Part shown: positions 16,230 to 25,574 of the stretch, piece after piece
How the letters are laid out: every line of letters begins with the position of its first letter
How positions within the stretch are numbered: the first letter of the stretch is position 1
Origin: Flavobacterium psychrophilum
GTDB lineage: Bacteria; Bacteroidota; Bacteroidia; Flavobacteriales; Flavobacteriaceae
DNA length: 62,603 nucleotides
Reading direction: 5' to 3'
Assembly (NCBI GenBank): GCA_003243255.1
Contig: QFQM01000010.1
Span: forward strand, 1 to 62,603
Notes under the pieces: generated by a model
What the model was told of the DNA's origin: nothing
The model's input: the letters and a program-made list of their open reading frames with translations, nothing else
Database searches by the model: none
Made by a program: the position numbers and the translations under genes

Positions 16230-17722
16230 CCTCCCAGCACTCCCAGCGTAGTATCATATACCAGTTTTTTATTTACCCTTGCCAGCAGCCAGGCAACAAA
16301 ACTCATTACAAAAATATCTTGCGGCCCTGATCGTGCCTGTTCGATAAACTCCTTAACCGTATTTTTAAATTTAGGGGTTGCCAATATTTCAGGTTTAAGC
16401 GCATAACGTTCTATCAGGGCAAGGTACTGCACTACCCTGTCTTCATTAACCGAAGCCAGGTATTTTTTGTAACGGCGCTTAAAGCTTTTTATTCGTGATA
16501 GTGCCAGTTCAGTATATTCCTGCTGTACATGCAGCAATATCTCCACCAGGCATTTTTTTATCGCCCATTCCATACCCATTTTCTTTTCATACCAGCTATC
16601 GGAATGGCTTAGCTTTACCATTTCTTTCGCGGCATCACGCCCGGCATCCTGCTGAAGGTAAATTACAATAAGCAGCAACCTCAGGTCGGCAATATCATTG
16701 GCATCCGCTTTTTTATGCTGTGCCAAGGCTCTTTCGGCAATGTCGACAGCCTTTCCGGGATTGCCCGAGTAGTTTTCGTTGAGTGCCTTCAGCAAAAAAT
16801 AGCGCAGGCAAAAACGGTTGTAATACTTGCCTCCCTGCTTTTGCAGCTGCTCCCTCATCTTTTCAAGATACTCCTGCGAATCGGAAAAGCGACCGTTCCT
16901 GAAATGGAAGTTGGCCATAAAATACAAGATGTAGATATGGTAGTACAGATGTCTTTCGGCCAGTGCCGCATTGCCATTAATGAACATATAACTTTTGGCA
17001 ATAAAAGGGGCTATCTTTCCGTAATCGCTGTTAAGGGAGGCATATTCGTTGGCAATGAACAATATCTGGTAAAGCGATTTAAAGGTAAGTACCTGCCTTA
17101 GCGAAATTCCATGCGTGGCAATAGTATTCTTTATAAGTTCCTGAAAATCGACAATCTTGCCTTCGTGATACATCTGTGCAAGCTCCCTTCGCAGTAAAGC
17201 ATACCCCAGATTGAGTTGTTCCTCCTGTTCGAGTTTCTTTTTATTGGCTGCAAATTTTTTAATAACCTCATCTAATGGCAATGCAGGGTTAAGGTGGGCA
17301 AACTGTATCTGGGTATGATAGATCTCATTCAGCAGACTAAAGTGTTCCAATTCGGTGGCGATACTTTCGGCTTTTGCCAACGATTTAAAAGCAGCCTTAG
17401 TGAGCTTGTGTTCAAAGAACAGGCGGCTCACTACCAACAGGCGCAGTACAGCATGTTCATCGGAAGTATCGTTCTCAAAACTGCGGTTCGCCATAAATTC
17501 TACCAGCGTATCATACAGCCTTTTGCTCAGGGCATGATAGGCATCGGCAGATTTTTTATCGGGAAAAGACTTCTTTTTAACTTTTATATCGTCAGTTTTT
17601 AGCAAATTGAACAATTCTGTATTGCGTACATCCTTACGCTTGTTCTTTTTGTCAAGATACAGGCTAAATACCTTTATATCTTCATCATTCATAAGATGTA
17701 TCACTTCCTGAATCGCATTCAT
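16202..17722 (-). CDS. Hypothetical alpha-helical repeat protein, 506 aa
   Basis: A long cytoplasmic protein with no signal peptide or membrane helix. It looks like a helical-repeat (TPR-like) scaffold: repeated amphipathic helices with Ala/Tyr/Leu spacing such as EYLEKMREQLQKQGGKYYNRFCLRYFLL and GKAVDIAERALAQHKKADANDI. I start it at the second methionine (MNAIQEVIHL, 17722) because the seven earlier residues run into a hydrophobic stretch without support; the ATG at 17743 is the alternative. No catalytic motif seen. Its last 28 bp overlap the convergent HD gene, so the two messages are antisense at their ends. Confidence 0.75.
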   Translation of the reverse strand: MNAIQEVIHLMNDEDIKVFSLYLDKKNKRKDVRNTELFNLLKTDDIKVKKKSFPDKKSADAYHALSKRLYDTLVEFMANRSFENDTSDEHAVLRLLVVSRLFFEHKLTKAAFKSLAKAESIATELEHFSLLNEIYHTQIQFAHLNPALPLDEVIKKFAANKKKLEQEEQLNLGYALLRRELAQMYHEGKIVDFQELIKNTIATHGISLRQVLTFKSLYQILFIANEYASLNSDYGKIAPFIAKSYMFINGNAALAERHLYYHIYILYFMANFHFRNGRFSDSQEYLEKMREQLQKQGGKYYNRFCLRYFLLKALNENYSGNPGKAVDIAERALAQHKKADANDIADLRLLLIVIYLQQDAGRDAAKEMVKLSHSDSWYEKKMGMEWAIKKCLVEILLHVQQEYTELALSRIKSFKRRYKKYLASVNEDRVVQYLALIERYALKPEILATPKFKNTVKEFIEQARSGPQDIFVMSFVAWLLARVNKKLVYDTTLGVLGGYFSPSHSE

Positions 17723-17850
17723 ACCAACTGATTTTAAGATCATAAATATATAAAAAATGCTATTTTATATCGTCAGTTTTTTTAAGATATTGATTTTTAC
17801 CACAGGCAACTTTGAAGGAAATTTGCTTCATAATTTTAAAACAACAAATT

Positions 17851-18321
17851 ATGGAACCGCTAAAACCAACAGAAGTAAACAATACTTCAGAATCAAGAAC
17901 TTCAAAACAAAATGTACAATCGCCATTAAAGCCGAGTGCTGCCTTTGTGGGTGCTTCATGGATGACACTCATCATTGGAATGGGAGCTTATTGCATCGGG
18001 CTTTTTAATTCGGATATGCTTTATAATGAAAAAGGCTATTACTTTACCATATTGCTTTTTGGATTGTTCTCTGTAATATCAGTACAAAAAAGCGTGCGCG
18101 ACAGGCTGGAAGGCATACCGGTAACCGACCTGTATTATGGCATAAGCTGGTTTAGCACCATTGCCTCGTTGACCCTACTGATAATAGGATTATGGAATGC
18201 CAACTTACTGCTAAGCGAAAAAGGATTCTTCGGGATGTCGTTTGCCCTTGGGCTTTTCTCGGCCATTGCCGTACAAAAGAACACCCGTGACCTGAAACAA
18301 TTTGAATCTAACAATATATAA
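17851..18321 (+). CDS. YiaA/YiaB family inner membrane protein
   Basis: A 156-residue protein starting at the ATG at 17851. The longer frame from 17812 begins in the leader and is not favoured. After a polar 30-residue N-terminus come two repeats of a two-helix YiaA/YiaB unit, the first ending in ILLFGLFSVISVQKSVRD and the second in MSFALGLFSAIAVQKNTRD; the near-identical ends show the internal duplication. Function of the family is not established. It begins a run of plus-strand membrane genes. Confidence 0.87.
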   Translation: MEPLKPTEVNNTSESRTSKQNVQSPLKPSAAFVGASWMTLIIGMGAYCIGLFNSDMLYNEKGYYFTILLFGLFSVISVQKSVRDRLEGIPVTDLYYGISWFSTIASLTLLIIGLWNANLLLSEKGFFGMSFALGLFSAIAVQKNTRDLKQFESNNI

Positions 18322-18389
18322 CCCTTAGCGGTGCCCTGTGGCTGTTCCCGGTTTAGCGGATGGCTGCGGGGCTTTCTAATTACTTTACT

Positions 18390-18707
18390 ATGAAAACAAA
18401 ATACAGATTCCCGATGTATATGGTAGCTGTAGTGCTGCTGGCTATCGTTATTGCCGATATTATTCATTGGTTTCACATTACGGCACAGTATGACACCTTT
18501 GAACAAATGGTACCCGCCTACCTGAGCGTATTCCCTGCATGGTTACAAAACGCCAGGATCATTACCGCGATGGAGATATTTCTGCTTGGCATTTCGGGTT
18601 TCATCTTCGTGCAGGCCATTAAAGTGAATTATTTGAAAGTCATCTCAATAGTTTTTGCCGGACTCACGGCATTACTCATCTTCTGGCAAACATTTTCATT
18701 GATGTAA
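18390..18707 (+). CDS. Hypothetical membrane protein, 105 aa
   Basis: Start placed at the ATG at 18390 (MKTKYRFPMYM), where a basic N-terminus precedes the first helix; the frame extends 10 codons further upstream without support. Three helices are visible: VAVVLLAIVIADIIHWF (about 12-28), IITAMEIFLLGISGFIFVQA (about 57-76), and VISIVFAGLTALLIFWQTF (about 83-101). No family recognised. It sits between the YiaA/B gene and a DUF2157 gene on the same strand. Confidence 0.7.
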   Translation: MKTKYRFPMYMVAVVLLAIVIADIIHWFHITAQYDTFEQMVPAYLSVFPAWLQNARIITAMEIFLLGISGFIFVQAIKVNYLKVISIVFAGLTALLIFWQTFSLM

Positions 18708-18746
18708 ACCGATCATAATTACTATATTTAACTAAAAACCAACATC

Positions 18747-20015
18747 ATGACCTCACTACTAAAAGACCTGCCCGAACTGGTGACGAACAATGTTATCAGT
18801 CCGCAAACGGCAAAAGATATAGAGAACTATTATATCCATAAAAAACAGCCTCAGGGCAATAACCTGATGGCGATATTCGGGGTACTTGGCGCAACGCTTG
18901 TCGGGCTTGGCATCATACTCATTTTCGCCCATAACTGGGACAATTTCTCCCGAACGGTAAAAACAGCCTTAGCATTATTGCCGCTGATCAGCTTTCAGGC
19001 GCTTACAGCCTATACCATACTTAAAGATAAGAGTACGGTATGGAAACAAACTTCCGGTACGCTGCTTTTCTTTTCAGTAGGTGCTGCCATAGCACTCATT
19101 GCACAGATATATAATATTCCCGGCAATACTGCGTCCTTCCTGTGTACCTGGACAGTTTTGTGCCTACCGCTGGTTTATATATTGCGTGCCAATATACTGG
19201 GTATACTCCACATTATTTTTGCCACATGGTATGCAGCCATTGCCGGATATGAAGACGACAACCTCCCGTGGATGTATGTTGCTTTTATCGCAGCCTTTAT
19301 CCCTTTCTACATCGAAAGGCACCGTAGCGGACACACAGGCTTTACCGGTTTTATGAATCTGTTGTTACCTGTGAGCGGCACTATCGTGCTGGGTACATTC
19401 CTGGATAATGAATATGCCTTTAACCTTATTACCTACCTGGGCTTCTTTGGATTATTATATGCCGTAGGACAACTGCCTTTCTTCAGGAACTTTGGCTTCA
19501 GAGGCAACGGTTATCATATCGTATCACAGGCAGGGATCATTTTCGTGATGATGCTGATGTCCTTCAAATGGTTCTGGGAAATGGATAACATGCTTGGGAT
19601 AGCTCCTTTTACAGGAATATTGTGGTGTGTAATACTGGTAGCTACTATCGGCATATCCTACAAATATGAGTTACTGCAACGTGCCGATCCTTTTATACTT
19701 GCCATACTTGCCTCGCCCCTGTTCTATTTTGTGGGATATTTAAATCCACTCGCTGCAATGGCATTTGTAAACATCATTACCCTTGCCTTAGGTGTTGCCA
19801 TAATCCGCAAGGGTGTAGCGAAAATAGATTTGCCGCTGCTGAATTTCGGGCTGGTTATCGTATCGGTGCTTATCATCTGCCGATTCTTTGACACCTACAT
19901 GACCTTTGCCATCCGCGGACTGCTGTTTGTAGCTGTAGGCGCAGGCTTCTTTGCTGCCAACTATATCCTAATCCGAAAAAAGAAAAACCTTGAAACTGCT
20001 ACCCATGAAAACTAA
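18747..20015 (+). CDS. DUF2157 domain membrane protein
   Basis: A 422-residue polytopic membrane protein. The cytosolic N-terminus (about 1-45: LLKDLPELVTNNVISPQTAKDIENYY) and first helices (GVLGATLVGLGIILIFAHNWDNF) match the DUF2157 family. About 11-12 helices follow. Function is unknown. Its last 11 bp overlap the start of the GDYXXLXY gene; these two families often occur as neighbours, so this is a conserved functional pair. Confidence 0.85.
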   Translation: MTSLLKDLPELVTNNVISPQTAKDIENYYIHKKQPQGNNLMAIFGVLGATLVGLGIILIFAHNWDNFSRTVKTALALLPLISFQALTAYTILKDKSTVWKQTSGTLLFFSVGAAIALIAQIYNIPGNTASFLCTWTVLCLPLVYILRANILGILHIIFATWYAAIAGYEDDNLPWMYVAFIAAFIPFYIERHRSGHTGFTGFMNLLLPVSGTIVLGTFLDNEYAFNLITYLGFFGLLYAVGQLPFFRNFGFRGNGYHIVSQAGIIFVMMLMSFKWFWEMDNMLGIAPFTGILWCVILVATIGISYKYELLQRADPFILAILASPLFYFVGYLNPLAAMAFVNIITLALGVAIIRKGVAKIDLPLLNFGLVIVSVLIICRFFDTYMTFAIRGLLFVAVGAGFFAANYILIRKKKNLETATHEN

Positions 20016-20568
20016 AAATATACTTATCGCTTTTGCCCTGACGGCACTGGCACAGCTGGCAATTCCGCTAAAAATGGTATACGACAGCGAAATGACCGAA
20101 AGGGAAGGGACTGAATATAAATTCAGGACCGCGCCTATAGATCCTAGCGACCCGTTCAGGGGCAAATATATTGTACTGAATTATGATATAGATGTGATAC
20201 CTACCAAGGACAGCACCTGGGTTAGCAATGAAGAAATTTATGTGTCGCTGGGTACAGACGACAAAGGTTTTGCCAGGATTAACAACGTGTCGAGGGAAGA
20301 GCCTGAAACAGGCGATTATATTGCCACTAAAGTAGATTACTATTATGATTATAACAAGAGCCTGCACATAGTCCTGCCTTTTGACCGCTATTATATGGAA
20401 GAAAGCAAAGCCTATGATGCCGAGGTTGCCTACAGAAAATATAGCAGCAACGAAAAGGCAAAACCTGCCTATGCGGTAGTGGCTGTTAAAGATGGTGATG
20501 CCGTACTGAAAGATGTTATTATAGACGGTATGCCTATAAAAGATTATGTGGTTAAGAACAGAAAATAA
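20005..20568 (+). CDS. GDYXXLXY family membrane-associated protein
   Basis: A 187-residue protein with one N-terminal helix (about 4-23) followed by a globular, probably periplasmic part. The segment SDPFRGKYIVLNYD and the family-type segment ETGDYIATKVDYYY support the GDYXXLXY assignment. I use the ATG at 20005, which overlaps the DUF2157 stop (ATGAAAACTAA) and gives translational coupling; the frame begins at 19990 but those residues lie inside the upstream gene. The end ends DGMPIKDYVVKNRK. Role unknown. Confidence 0.83.
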   Translation: MKTKNILIAFALTALAQLAIPLKMVYDSEMTEREGTEYKFRTAPIDPSDPFRGKYIVLNYDIDVIPTKDSTWVSNEEIYVSLGTDDKGFARINNVSREEPETGDYIATKVDYYYDYNKSLHIVLPFDRYYMEESKAYDAEVAYRKYSSNEKAKPAYAVVAVKDGDAVLKDVIIDGMPIKDYVVKNRK

Positions 20569-20605
20569 ATACTATTCATCTCATTATGAATAGTATAATT
20601 TGTCT

Positions 20606-20613
20606 TACTTTTG
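20606..20613 (+). promoter_or_regulatory. -7 promoter element for the 20637 gene
   Basis: TACTTTTG matches TAnnTTTG, 23 bp before the ATG. Confidence 0.5.
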
Positions 20614-20636
20614 CCACGTAACAATAATCACCCACC

Positions 20637-22097
20637 ATGAAAAACCTCATTTATTTAGCACTGCTAGTTCCGTTCTTTGCCTTTTCGCAAAAGATAAAAA
20701 CAAAAAAAGATAAAGTACTTTTTGATGAAAAAGAAGTAGCCATCCTAAAAGAACCGTCTAATGATGTATACGACTTTTATACGCTTGACGGCAAAAAACA
20801 ATTTAGTGCAAAATACCAGGGGCTCTCAGAAGGCCAGACCGTGTTATATCAATGGTTAACCGTAACATCTGCCGATGGCAGCAAACAAAGCGAAATACCA
20901 TATGAGGTGCTTCAGACAGCATTTAGCCCAACTAAAATTATTTTAAGGCTGCTTTCGGAAAAATACGGGCTGATTGACAACAAGGGTATCAACCAGCAAA
21001 AACTGGAAGAGTTTTTTGCAACACCAAGGGAAAACCTGAGCGAAAAATACACTAAAAATGTGGTCGCTGCCAAAGAAGAAGCTAAAGCTACCAAAGCAGA
21101 ATATGATGCCAAAGTTGGTGCGTTAAGGCCTTTTGTAAAAAAGGACTTCACCATTGTTTCAGGAGGATCTTTAGGCACAACCATTATAGGTAAGGCTGTA
21201 CCTATCAGTAACTATTCGGCATTTGGCAACAACAGCCCTATCGAAGTTTATGACCTGGACAGGATTAAGGTAGCCAGCGCAGAACTTGTAGGCAATGTTG
21301 ATAATGACGTAAACGTTACCCTTTTTAACGATAATAAATTTACCTACAAGGCTAAAAGAAGATATACCAATACTGAAAGCAATCTTTTCATTGGCCAGCT
21401 TATAGAAGAACTGGTTGCGAGAGATATTACACTTGGCCATCAGGCACTTCAGTACAATAATAATCTTAAGAATGAGAAAATAAAGCTTGCTAAAGAAAGA
21501 AGTGCCAATCTTTATAACTTAAATGGTTATGCAATAGACGAGAAAGGGGTAAAGTATGAAGGTACCGTTACAGCTCAGTTCCAAAAGCTTGACGTTAATG
21601 AAACCGGTAACACCGAAGTTGTTGACGCTATTGATAATTACGGTAAAAAAGTTACGGTTAAATACCTGAATGAAAAGAAAAAAGAGAGAACCACTACGCT
21701 AAATGCATCAGACGGGACTAAATTTTGCGTAAAAAATAAAGCTGGTGGCGAAACATGCTACATAGGTATGAAAGTAAAAGGAGATTCGATGAAAAAAATC
21801 TCTAATGCTATGTCGCTTGGATTCAGTAATGCTTATTTCTACGAGCTGGTATATGAGGCTAATGGAAACATGGTCCTTAAAGATCCGGTTGAAGAAAACA
21901 TTTATGTAGTTAAGCTTAAAGACAAAAAAGAAGGCCAGATGCTTGACAAAAGAAAGAACGAAAAGCTTTCTGTTGAACTTGCAGAATATCTTTCTGCGTG
22001 TAAGTCGTTATCAAAAGAGATAAGCACCGGTACGTTTGACCTTAAGGTGCAGGACAACCTTATCAACATCATAAACGAGTATAACAGCTGTAAATAA
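20637..22097 (+). CDS. Secreted hypothetical protein, 486 aa
   Basis: An exported protein with a clear signal peptide (MKNLIYLALLVPFFAFS, cleavage before QKIKTK). The mature part has a coiled-coil-like stretch at about 138-160 (YTKNVVAAKEEAKATKAEYD), a Gly-rich segment (FTIVSGGSLGTTIIGKAVPIS), and two cysteines in FCVKNKAGGETCYIGM that could pair. I recognise no family, no lipobox and no type IX secretion C-terminal domain. It has its own promoter motif and a strong terminator, so it is a single-gene unit. Confidence 0.7.
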   Translation: MKNLIYLALLVPFFAFSQKIKTKKDKVLFDEKEVAILKEPSNDVYDFYTLDGKKQFSAKYQGLSEGQTVLYQWLTVTSADGSKQSEIPYEVLQTAFSPTKIILRLLSEKYGLIDNKGINQQKLEEFFATPRENLSEKYTKNVVAAKEEAKATKAEYDAKVGALRPFVKKDFTIVSGGSLGTTIIGKAVPISNYSAFGNNSPIEVYDLDRIKVASAELVGNVDNDVNVTLFNDNKFTYKAKRRYTNTESNLFIGQLIEELVARDITLGHQALQYNNNLKNEKIKLAKERSANLYNLNGYAIDEKGVKYEGTVTAQFQKLDVNETGNTEVVDAIDNYGKKVTVKYLNEKKKERTTTLNASDGTKFCVKNKAGGETCYIGMKVKGDSMKKISNAMSLGFSNAYFYELVYEANGNMVLKDPVEENIYVVKLKDKKEGQMLDKRKNEKLSVELAEYLSACKSLSKEISTGTFDLKVQDNLINIINEYNSCK

Positions 22098-22098
22098 T

Positions 22099-22132
22099 AA
22101 AAAGAGAGGAGGTAATTGCCTCCTCTCTTTTT
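22099..22132. terminator. Bidirectional terminator
   Basis: Fourteen-base perfect arms: AAAAAGAGAGGAGG (22099-22112) and CCTCCTCTCTTTTT (22119-22132). It lies between convergent genes and has A and T runs on both sides, so it should stop transcription from both. Confidence 0.9.
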
Positions 22133-22143
22133 ATATCAATATT

Positions 22144-22926
22144 TTATTTCCCCGGAAACTCCGCTTTTCTCTTTTCAAGAAATGCAGTAGTACCCTCTTT
22201 AAAATCGGCTGTCCCGAACGATTCTCCAAAGGCTTTTACCTCTGCTTTGTAACCGTTTACGCCATCTTCATAATTAGCATTGATAGCTTTTATCGCAGCC
22301 GATATTGCTACCGGTGAGTTCTTCATGATCTTCGCTGCGATACCTTTACAGAAATCTACAAGTTCTGCCTGAGGCACTACATGGTTCACAAGCCCGTAAG
22401 CTTTAGCCTCTTCCGCATTTATCATACCTGCTGTCATAATCATTTCCATAGCACGGCCTTTGCCTACAAGCTGCGGCAAACGCTGCGTACCACCATAACC
22501 CGGAATAACCCCAAGCGATACTTCCGGAAGGCCCATTTTGGCATTATCTGAAGCTACCCTAAAATGAGCTGCCATAGCCAATTCAAGACCTCCACCAAGT
22601 GCAAAACCGTTAACCGCTGCAATAACAGGAGTTGAAAGGTTCTGTACAAAATCAAACAGCAATTCCTGCCCTTTAGCAGCCAATAGCTCACCCTGATCGG
22701 TAGAGAAATCAGCAAATTCAGAAATATCCGCTCCGGCAACAAATGCCTTTTCGCCACTTCCTGTTACTATAATTGCTTTAACCGATTTATCGCTGTCAAG
22801 CGCTTTGAACGCTTCATGCAGTTCCTGTATCGTAGCCTTATTAAGCGCGTTAAGTTTTGTAGGCCTGTTAATGGTAATTACGGCAAGGCCATCGGCCAGC
22901 TCCGTAAGTATGTTTTCGTAATTCAT
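22144..22926 (-). CDS. Enoyl-CoA hydratase/isomerase (crotonase) family
   Basis: A 260-residue crotonase-fold enzyme acting on acyl-CoA. Both catalytic glutamates of true hydratases are present: E115 (GGGLELAMAAHF) and E135 (GLPEVSLGVIPGYGGTQRL), along with the oxyanion segment AFVAGADISEF (61-71). Likely reaction: hydration of a 2-enoyl-CoA in fatty-acid or butyrate-type metabolism; the exact chain length is open. It is the last gene of a tight minus-strand series, 4 bp behind a sensor kinase gene, and ends at the bidirectional terminator. Confidence 0.9.
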   Translation of the reverse strand: MNYENILTELADGLAVITINRPTKLNALNKATIQELHEAFKALDSDKSVKAIIVTGSGEKAFVAGADISEFADFSTDQGELLAAKGQELLFDFVQNLSTPVIAAVNGFALGGGLELAMAAHFRVASDNAKMGLPEVSLGVIPGYGGTQRLPQLVGKGRAMEMIMTAGMINAEEAKAYGLVNHVVPQAELVDFCKGIAAKIMKNSPVAISAAIKAINANYEDGVNGYKAEVKAFGESFGTADFKEGTTAFLEKRKAEFPGK

Positions 22927-22930
22927 GGTA

Positions 22931-24439
22931 TTATGTATGTTTGTTGTTTGTCTCTTCTTCTTCGCCTTCGGCGGTTGTTATGGGCAGGATAACCAAAAAC
23001 TCCGTTCCCTCGCCAACACGGCTTTCAAAGGTAATCGTACCGTGGTAATTTTCCACAATATTTTTAATGATTCCAAGCCCAAGACCCATACCGCTTGTTT
23101 TGGTGGTGAATTTCGGCTCAAAAATACGTCTCTTATTCTCAATGCTTATACCCTTACCGTTATCTTTAACCGATATCTTAGCCATATTCGCTTCACGGAA
23201 AACCCTTACCTCAACCATTGGGTTAACCTCATCTTCCGGGATAGCCTGTGTGGCATTCTTAACCAGGTTGGTTATGATACGGATAAGCTGTGTCCTGTCC
23301 ATACGGGTAATGATATATGGCTCATCAGCATGGTAGGTAATATATGGCTCGTTGAAAATTTCCAATGCCAGCTGCACGATCTTTACCACATTCAGCGTTT
23401 CGTTTTGCTGTGCCGGCATCGAGGCAAAACTCGAGAATGCTGATGCTACCGAACTCATGGTGTCAATCTGCTGTATCAGCGTTTTGGAGTATTCGTCAAG
23501 CTTTTGTTTTATCTCCGGATGGTTCGGGTCAAATTTGCGCTGGAAGCTTTGCACGGTAAGGCGCATTGGCGTTAGCGGATTCTTGATCTCGTGCGCTACC
23601 TGCTTGGCCATTTCGCGCCATGCCTGCTCCCTCTCGCTTTGGGCGAGTTTGGTTGCACTTTCGTCAAGATCATCCACCAGATTGTTATAGGCATCTACCA
23701 GCAGGCTGATTTCCTGAGGCGTATCACCCATATCGAGTTTTTCATTTTCTTCACTGAGTCGGGTTTCCTTAAGGCGATCGGATACCTCTTTTATCGACTT
23801 GGTAATATAACTCGAGAGGAAGTAGGCAATAATTACCGATATAAGCAACATGAAGGAATACACCTGCGCAAAGCGGATAAGGAAGTTGTTGGTCTCCTTT
23901 TCGTAATAACCGTCATCTTCTATATACGGCAGGTTCAATATTCCCAGTGGCTTGAATTTCGTATCCTTTATATAACTGTATGACGAGCGGAAACGTTTGC
24001 CATCCATCACCTTCAGGTCGACATACCTTTTTTCGGCGGTAGAGCGCAGCACCTTCAGTATAGGTGCCGGTATGTTCATAGAAATAGTATCTACCGAAAA
24101 TGCTGCTTTGGATGATTTCAGTAAATGTCCGTTAAGGTCATAAATGTTGATTTCCATCCCGTGGATATTGGCAAGCTCATGGATGCGCTCACGAAAGATC
24201 AACGGAAGGTTTTCGGTATTCAGCGGATAGGTAGTATTCGCAAGTATACAATTAATGTGTGCCTTGATGGCAAGTTCCTTGCGTTCCAGCCTGTCCTGAT
24301 GGTAGTCTTTAGCTTCTTTTTTAAACTGGTAAATGCTCACCGCAGCAATTAGCAACGATGCGATAAGGGTAATAAAAATCATGGACAGGAAAATCCTTGT
24401 CCGTAACGACCACCGCTTTATCTTGAATTTTTCCTTCAT
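22931..24439 (-). CDS. NtrY-like sensor histidine kinase with HAMP domain
   Basis: A 502-residue membrane kinase. TM1 about 15-37, an extracytoplasmic sensor region about 38-188, TM2 about 190-213, HAMP about 210-262, then DHp with phosphoacceptor H283 in the NtrY-type sequence EMAKQVAHEIKNPLTPMRLT, and a catalytic ATPase domain with N box NATQAIPED, G1 DNGKGIS and G2 GMGLGLGIIKNIV. No response regulator is encoded next to it. Its start overlaps the hemJ stop by one base, so it is translated from the same message as hemJ. A link to heme or redox status is inference from position. Confidence 0.92.
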   Translation of the reverse strand: MKEKFKIKRWSLRTRIFLSMIFITLIASLLIAAVSIYQFKKEAKDYHQDRLERKELAIKAHINCILANTTYPLNTENLPLIFRERIHELANIHGMEINIYDLNGHLLKSSKAAFSVDTISMNIPAPILKVLRSTAEKRYVDLKVMDGKRFRSSYSYIKDTKFKPLGILNLPYIEDDGYYEKETNNFLIRFAQVYSFMLLISVIIAYFLSSYITKSIKEVSDRLKETRLSEENEKLDMGDTPQEISLLVDAYNNLVDDLDESATKLAQSEREQAWREMAKQVAHEIKNPLTPMRLTVQSFQRKFDPNHPEIKQKLDEYSKTLIQQIDTMSSVASAFSSFASMPAQQNETLNVVKIVQLALEIFNEPYITYHADEPYIITRMDRTQLIRIITNLVKNATQAIPEDEVNPMVEVRVFREANMAKISVKDNGKGISIENKRRIFEPKFTTKTSGMGLGLGIIKNIVENYHGTITFESRVGEGTEFLVILPITTAEGEEEETNNKHT

Positions 24440-24984
24440 TAAGAGTTGTTTTTCTCCCTTATGCGTTTGTAAAATTTATAGCCCAGCATCAGCAATATCG
24501 AAAATACGATAATGCCCACTACCCCAAATATCCAGTTGATGGCACTCTTTAGTATCACTAAAAACACAACTGCAAAAAGTATGATGGTTGCCCCTTCGTT
24601 CCATAGTCGCATAAAACCTGTGCTGTATTTTACCTCATCGTTTTGCAATTGCTTAAAAATGCTGTGGCATTTAAAGTGGTACAAAAACAGCAGAAAAACG
24701 AATGTAAGTTTTACATGCATCCAAGGTTGCTGTAACCACTGCGGCATGATACATAAAAGTGTTATCGCAAAGATAGTTGCCAATACCGCCGACGGCCAGG
24801 TAATGATATACCAAAGCCTGTAGCTCATCAGCTTGTATTGTTTGATAAGGATCTCTTTTTCGGGTGAGGGCTTATCATTGGCCTCTATGTGGTATACAAA
24901 CAGCCTCACAATATAAAACAGCCCGGCAAACCAGGTGATTACAAATATAAGGTGCAGTGATTTTATGTAGTTGTAGTATTCCAT
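24439..24984 (-). CDS. hemJ: HemJ-type protoporphyrinogen IX oxidase
   Basis: A 181-residue integral membrane protein of the UPF0093/CopD-related HemJ family, which oxidises protoporphyrinogen IX to protoporphyrin IX. Signature residues: the N-terminal helix with conserved His (YIKSLHLIFVITWFAGLFYI), the next conserved His in VRLFVYHIEAND, the MHVKLTFVFLLFLYHFKCH segment, and RLWNEGATIILF near the C-terminus. Start is the ATG at 24984, which shares one base with the upstream stop (TAATG); an in-frame TTG lies six bases earlier. CopD is the alternative family, but the close linkage to hemH favours HemJ. Confidence 0.85.
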   Translation of the reverse strand: MEYYNYIKSLHLIFVITWFAGLFYIVRLFVYHIEANDKPSPEKEILIKQYKLMSYRLWYIITWPSAVLATIFAITLLCIMPQWLQQPWMHVKLTFVFLLFLYHFKCHSIFKQLQNDEVKYSTGFMRLWNEGATIILFAVVFLVILKSAINWIFGVVGIIVFSILLMLGYKFYKRIREKNNS

Positions 24985-25568
24985 TACCAATTTTGAAATT
25001 CAAAAAATTTAATTTTCGACGCATTTAAAGAGTTTTCATATTCTAAAATTTCTTTAAAAGTTTTATCTGTAAACCCCTGATTATCGTACCAAATATCATC
25101 TGCTGGATATGTACAAACACCATTTGTCAATTCGGCAAATATAGCACTTGTTAATAAGGCGAAGCGTAACTGAAAGCTATCTCCCGAATGCCAAACAAAA
25201 TGCACTTCTTTTTTACAATCTTTTAACCTGTCTTCAATTTCCTGAGCTGCAAATTGAATTTCAGGTTGTTTTTTACCAATAAGTTTCTCAAAAAAAGATT
25301 GCTTTGGTCTCATATCCTCTTTAGCCTTCTGAAGATTAAAATCACCAATATATAATTCAAAGCCGCTTATAAGATCTTTTTCCTTTAATGTATCAAGATG
25401 TGGATTTGACAACCTGAATTTAAACGGCAAAAAACCTGCATTCTCTCCATTAAAGTTAAATTCAGGGTGAACTTCAGTAACCATATCATAATCATTAAGC
25501 CTCTTCATCATTTGAGGAATCAAATCATTCGAAACTTCTTTGCAATAGACAATAATTTCTAAACTCAT
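24984..25568 (-). CDS. Hypothetical cytoplasmic protein, 194 aa
   Basis: No family recognised. The protein has no signal peptide or membrane helix. It begins with a beta-type segment (MSLEIIVYCKEVSNDLIPQM), has a charged middle with Lys/Gln-rich KKQPEIQF, and ends with an aromatic tail (KIKFFEFQNW). The gene is visibly more AT-rich than its neighbours, which hints at a later arrival, yet it is coupled on both sides: 6 bp after the MATE gene and overlapping hemJ by one base. Confidence 0.7.
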   Translation of the reverse strand: MSLEIIVYCKEVSNDLIPQMMKRLNDYDMVTEVHPEFNFNGENAGFLPFKFRLSNPHLDTLKEKDLISGFELYIGDFNLQKAKEDMRPKQSFFEKLIGKKQPEIQFAAQEIEDRLKDCKKEVHFVWHSGDSFQLRFALLTSAIFAELTNGVCTYPADDIWYDNQGFTDKTFKEILEYENSLNASKIKFFEFQNW

Positions 25569-25574
25569 CTTGTT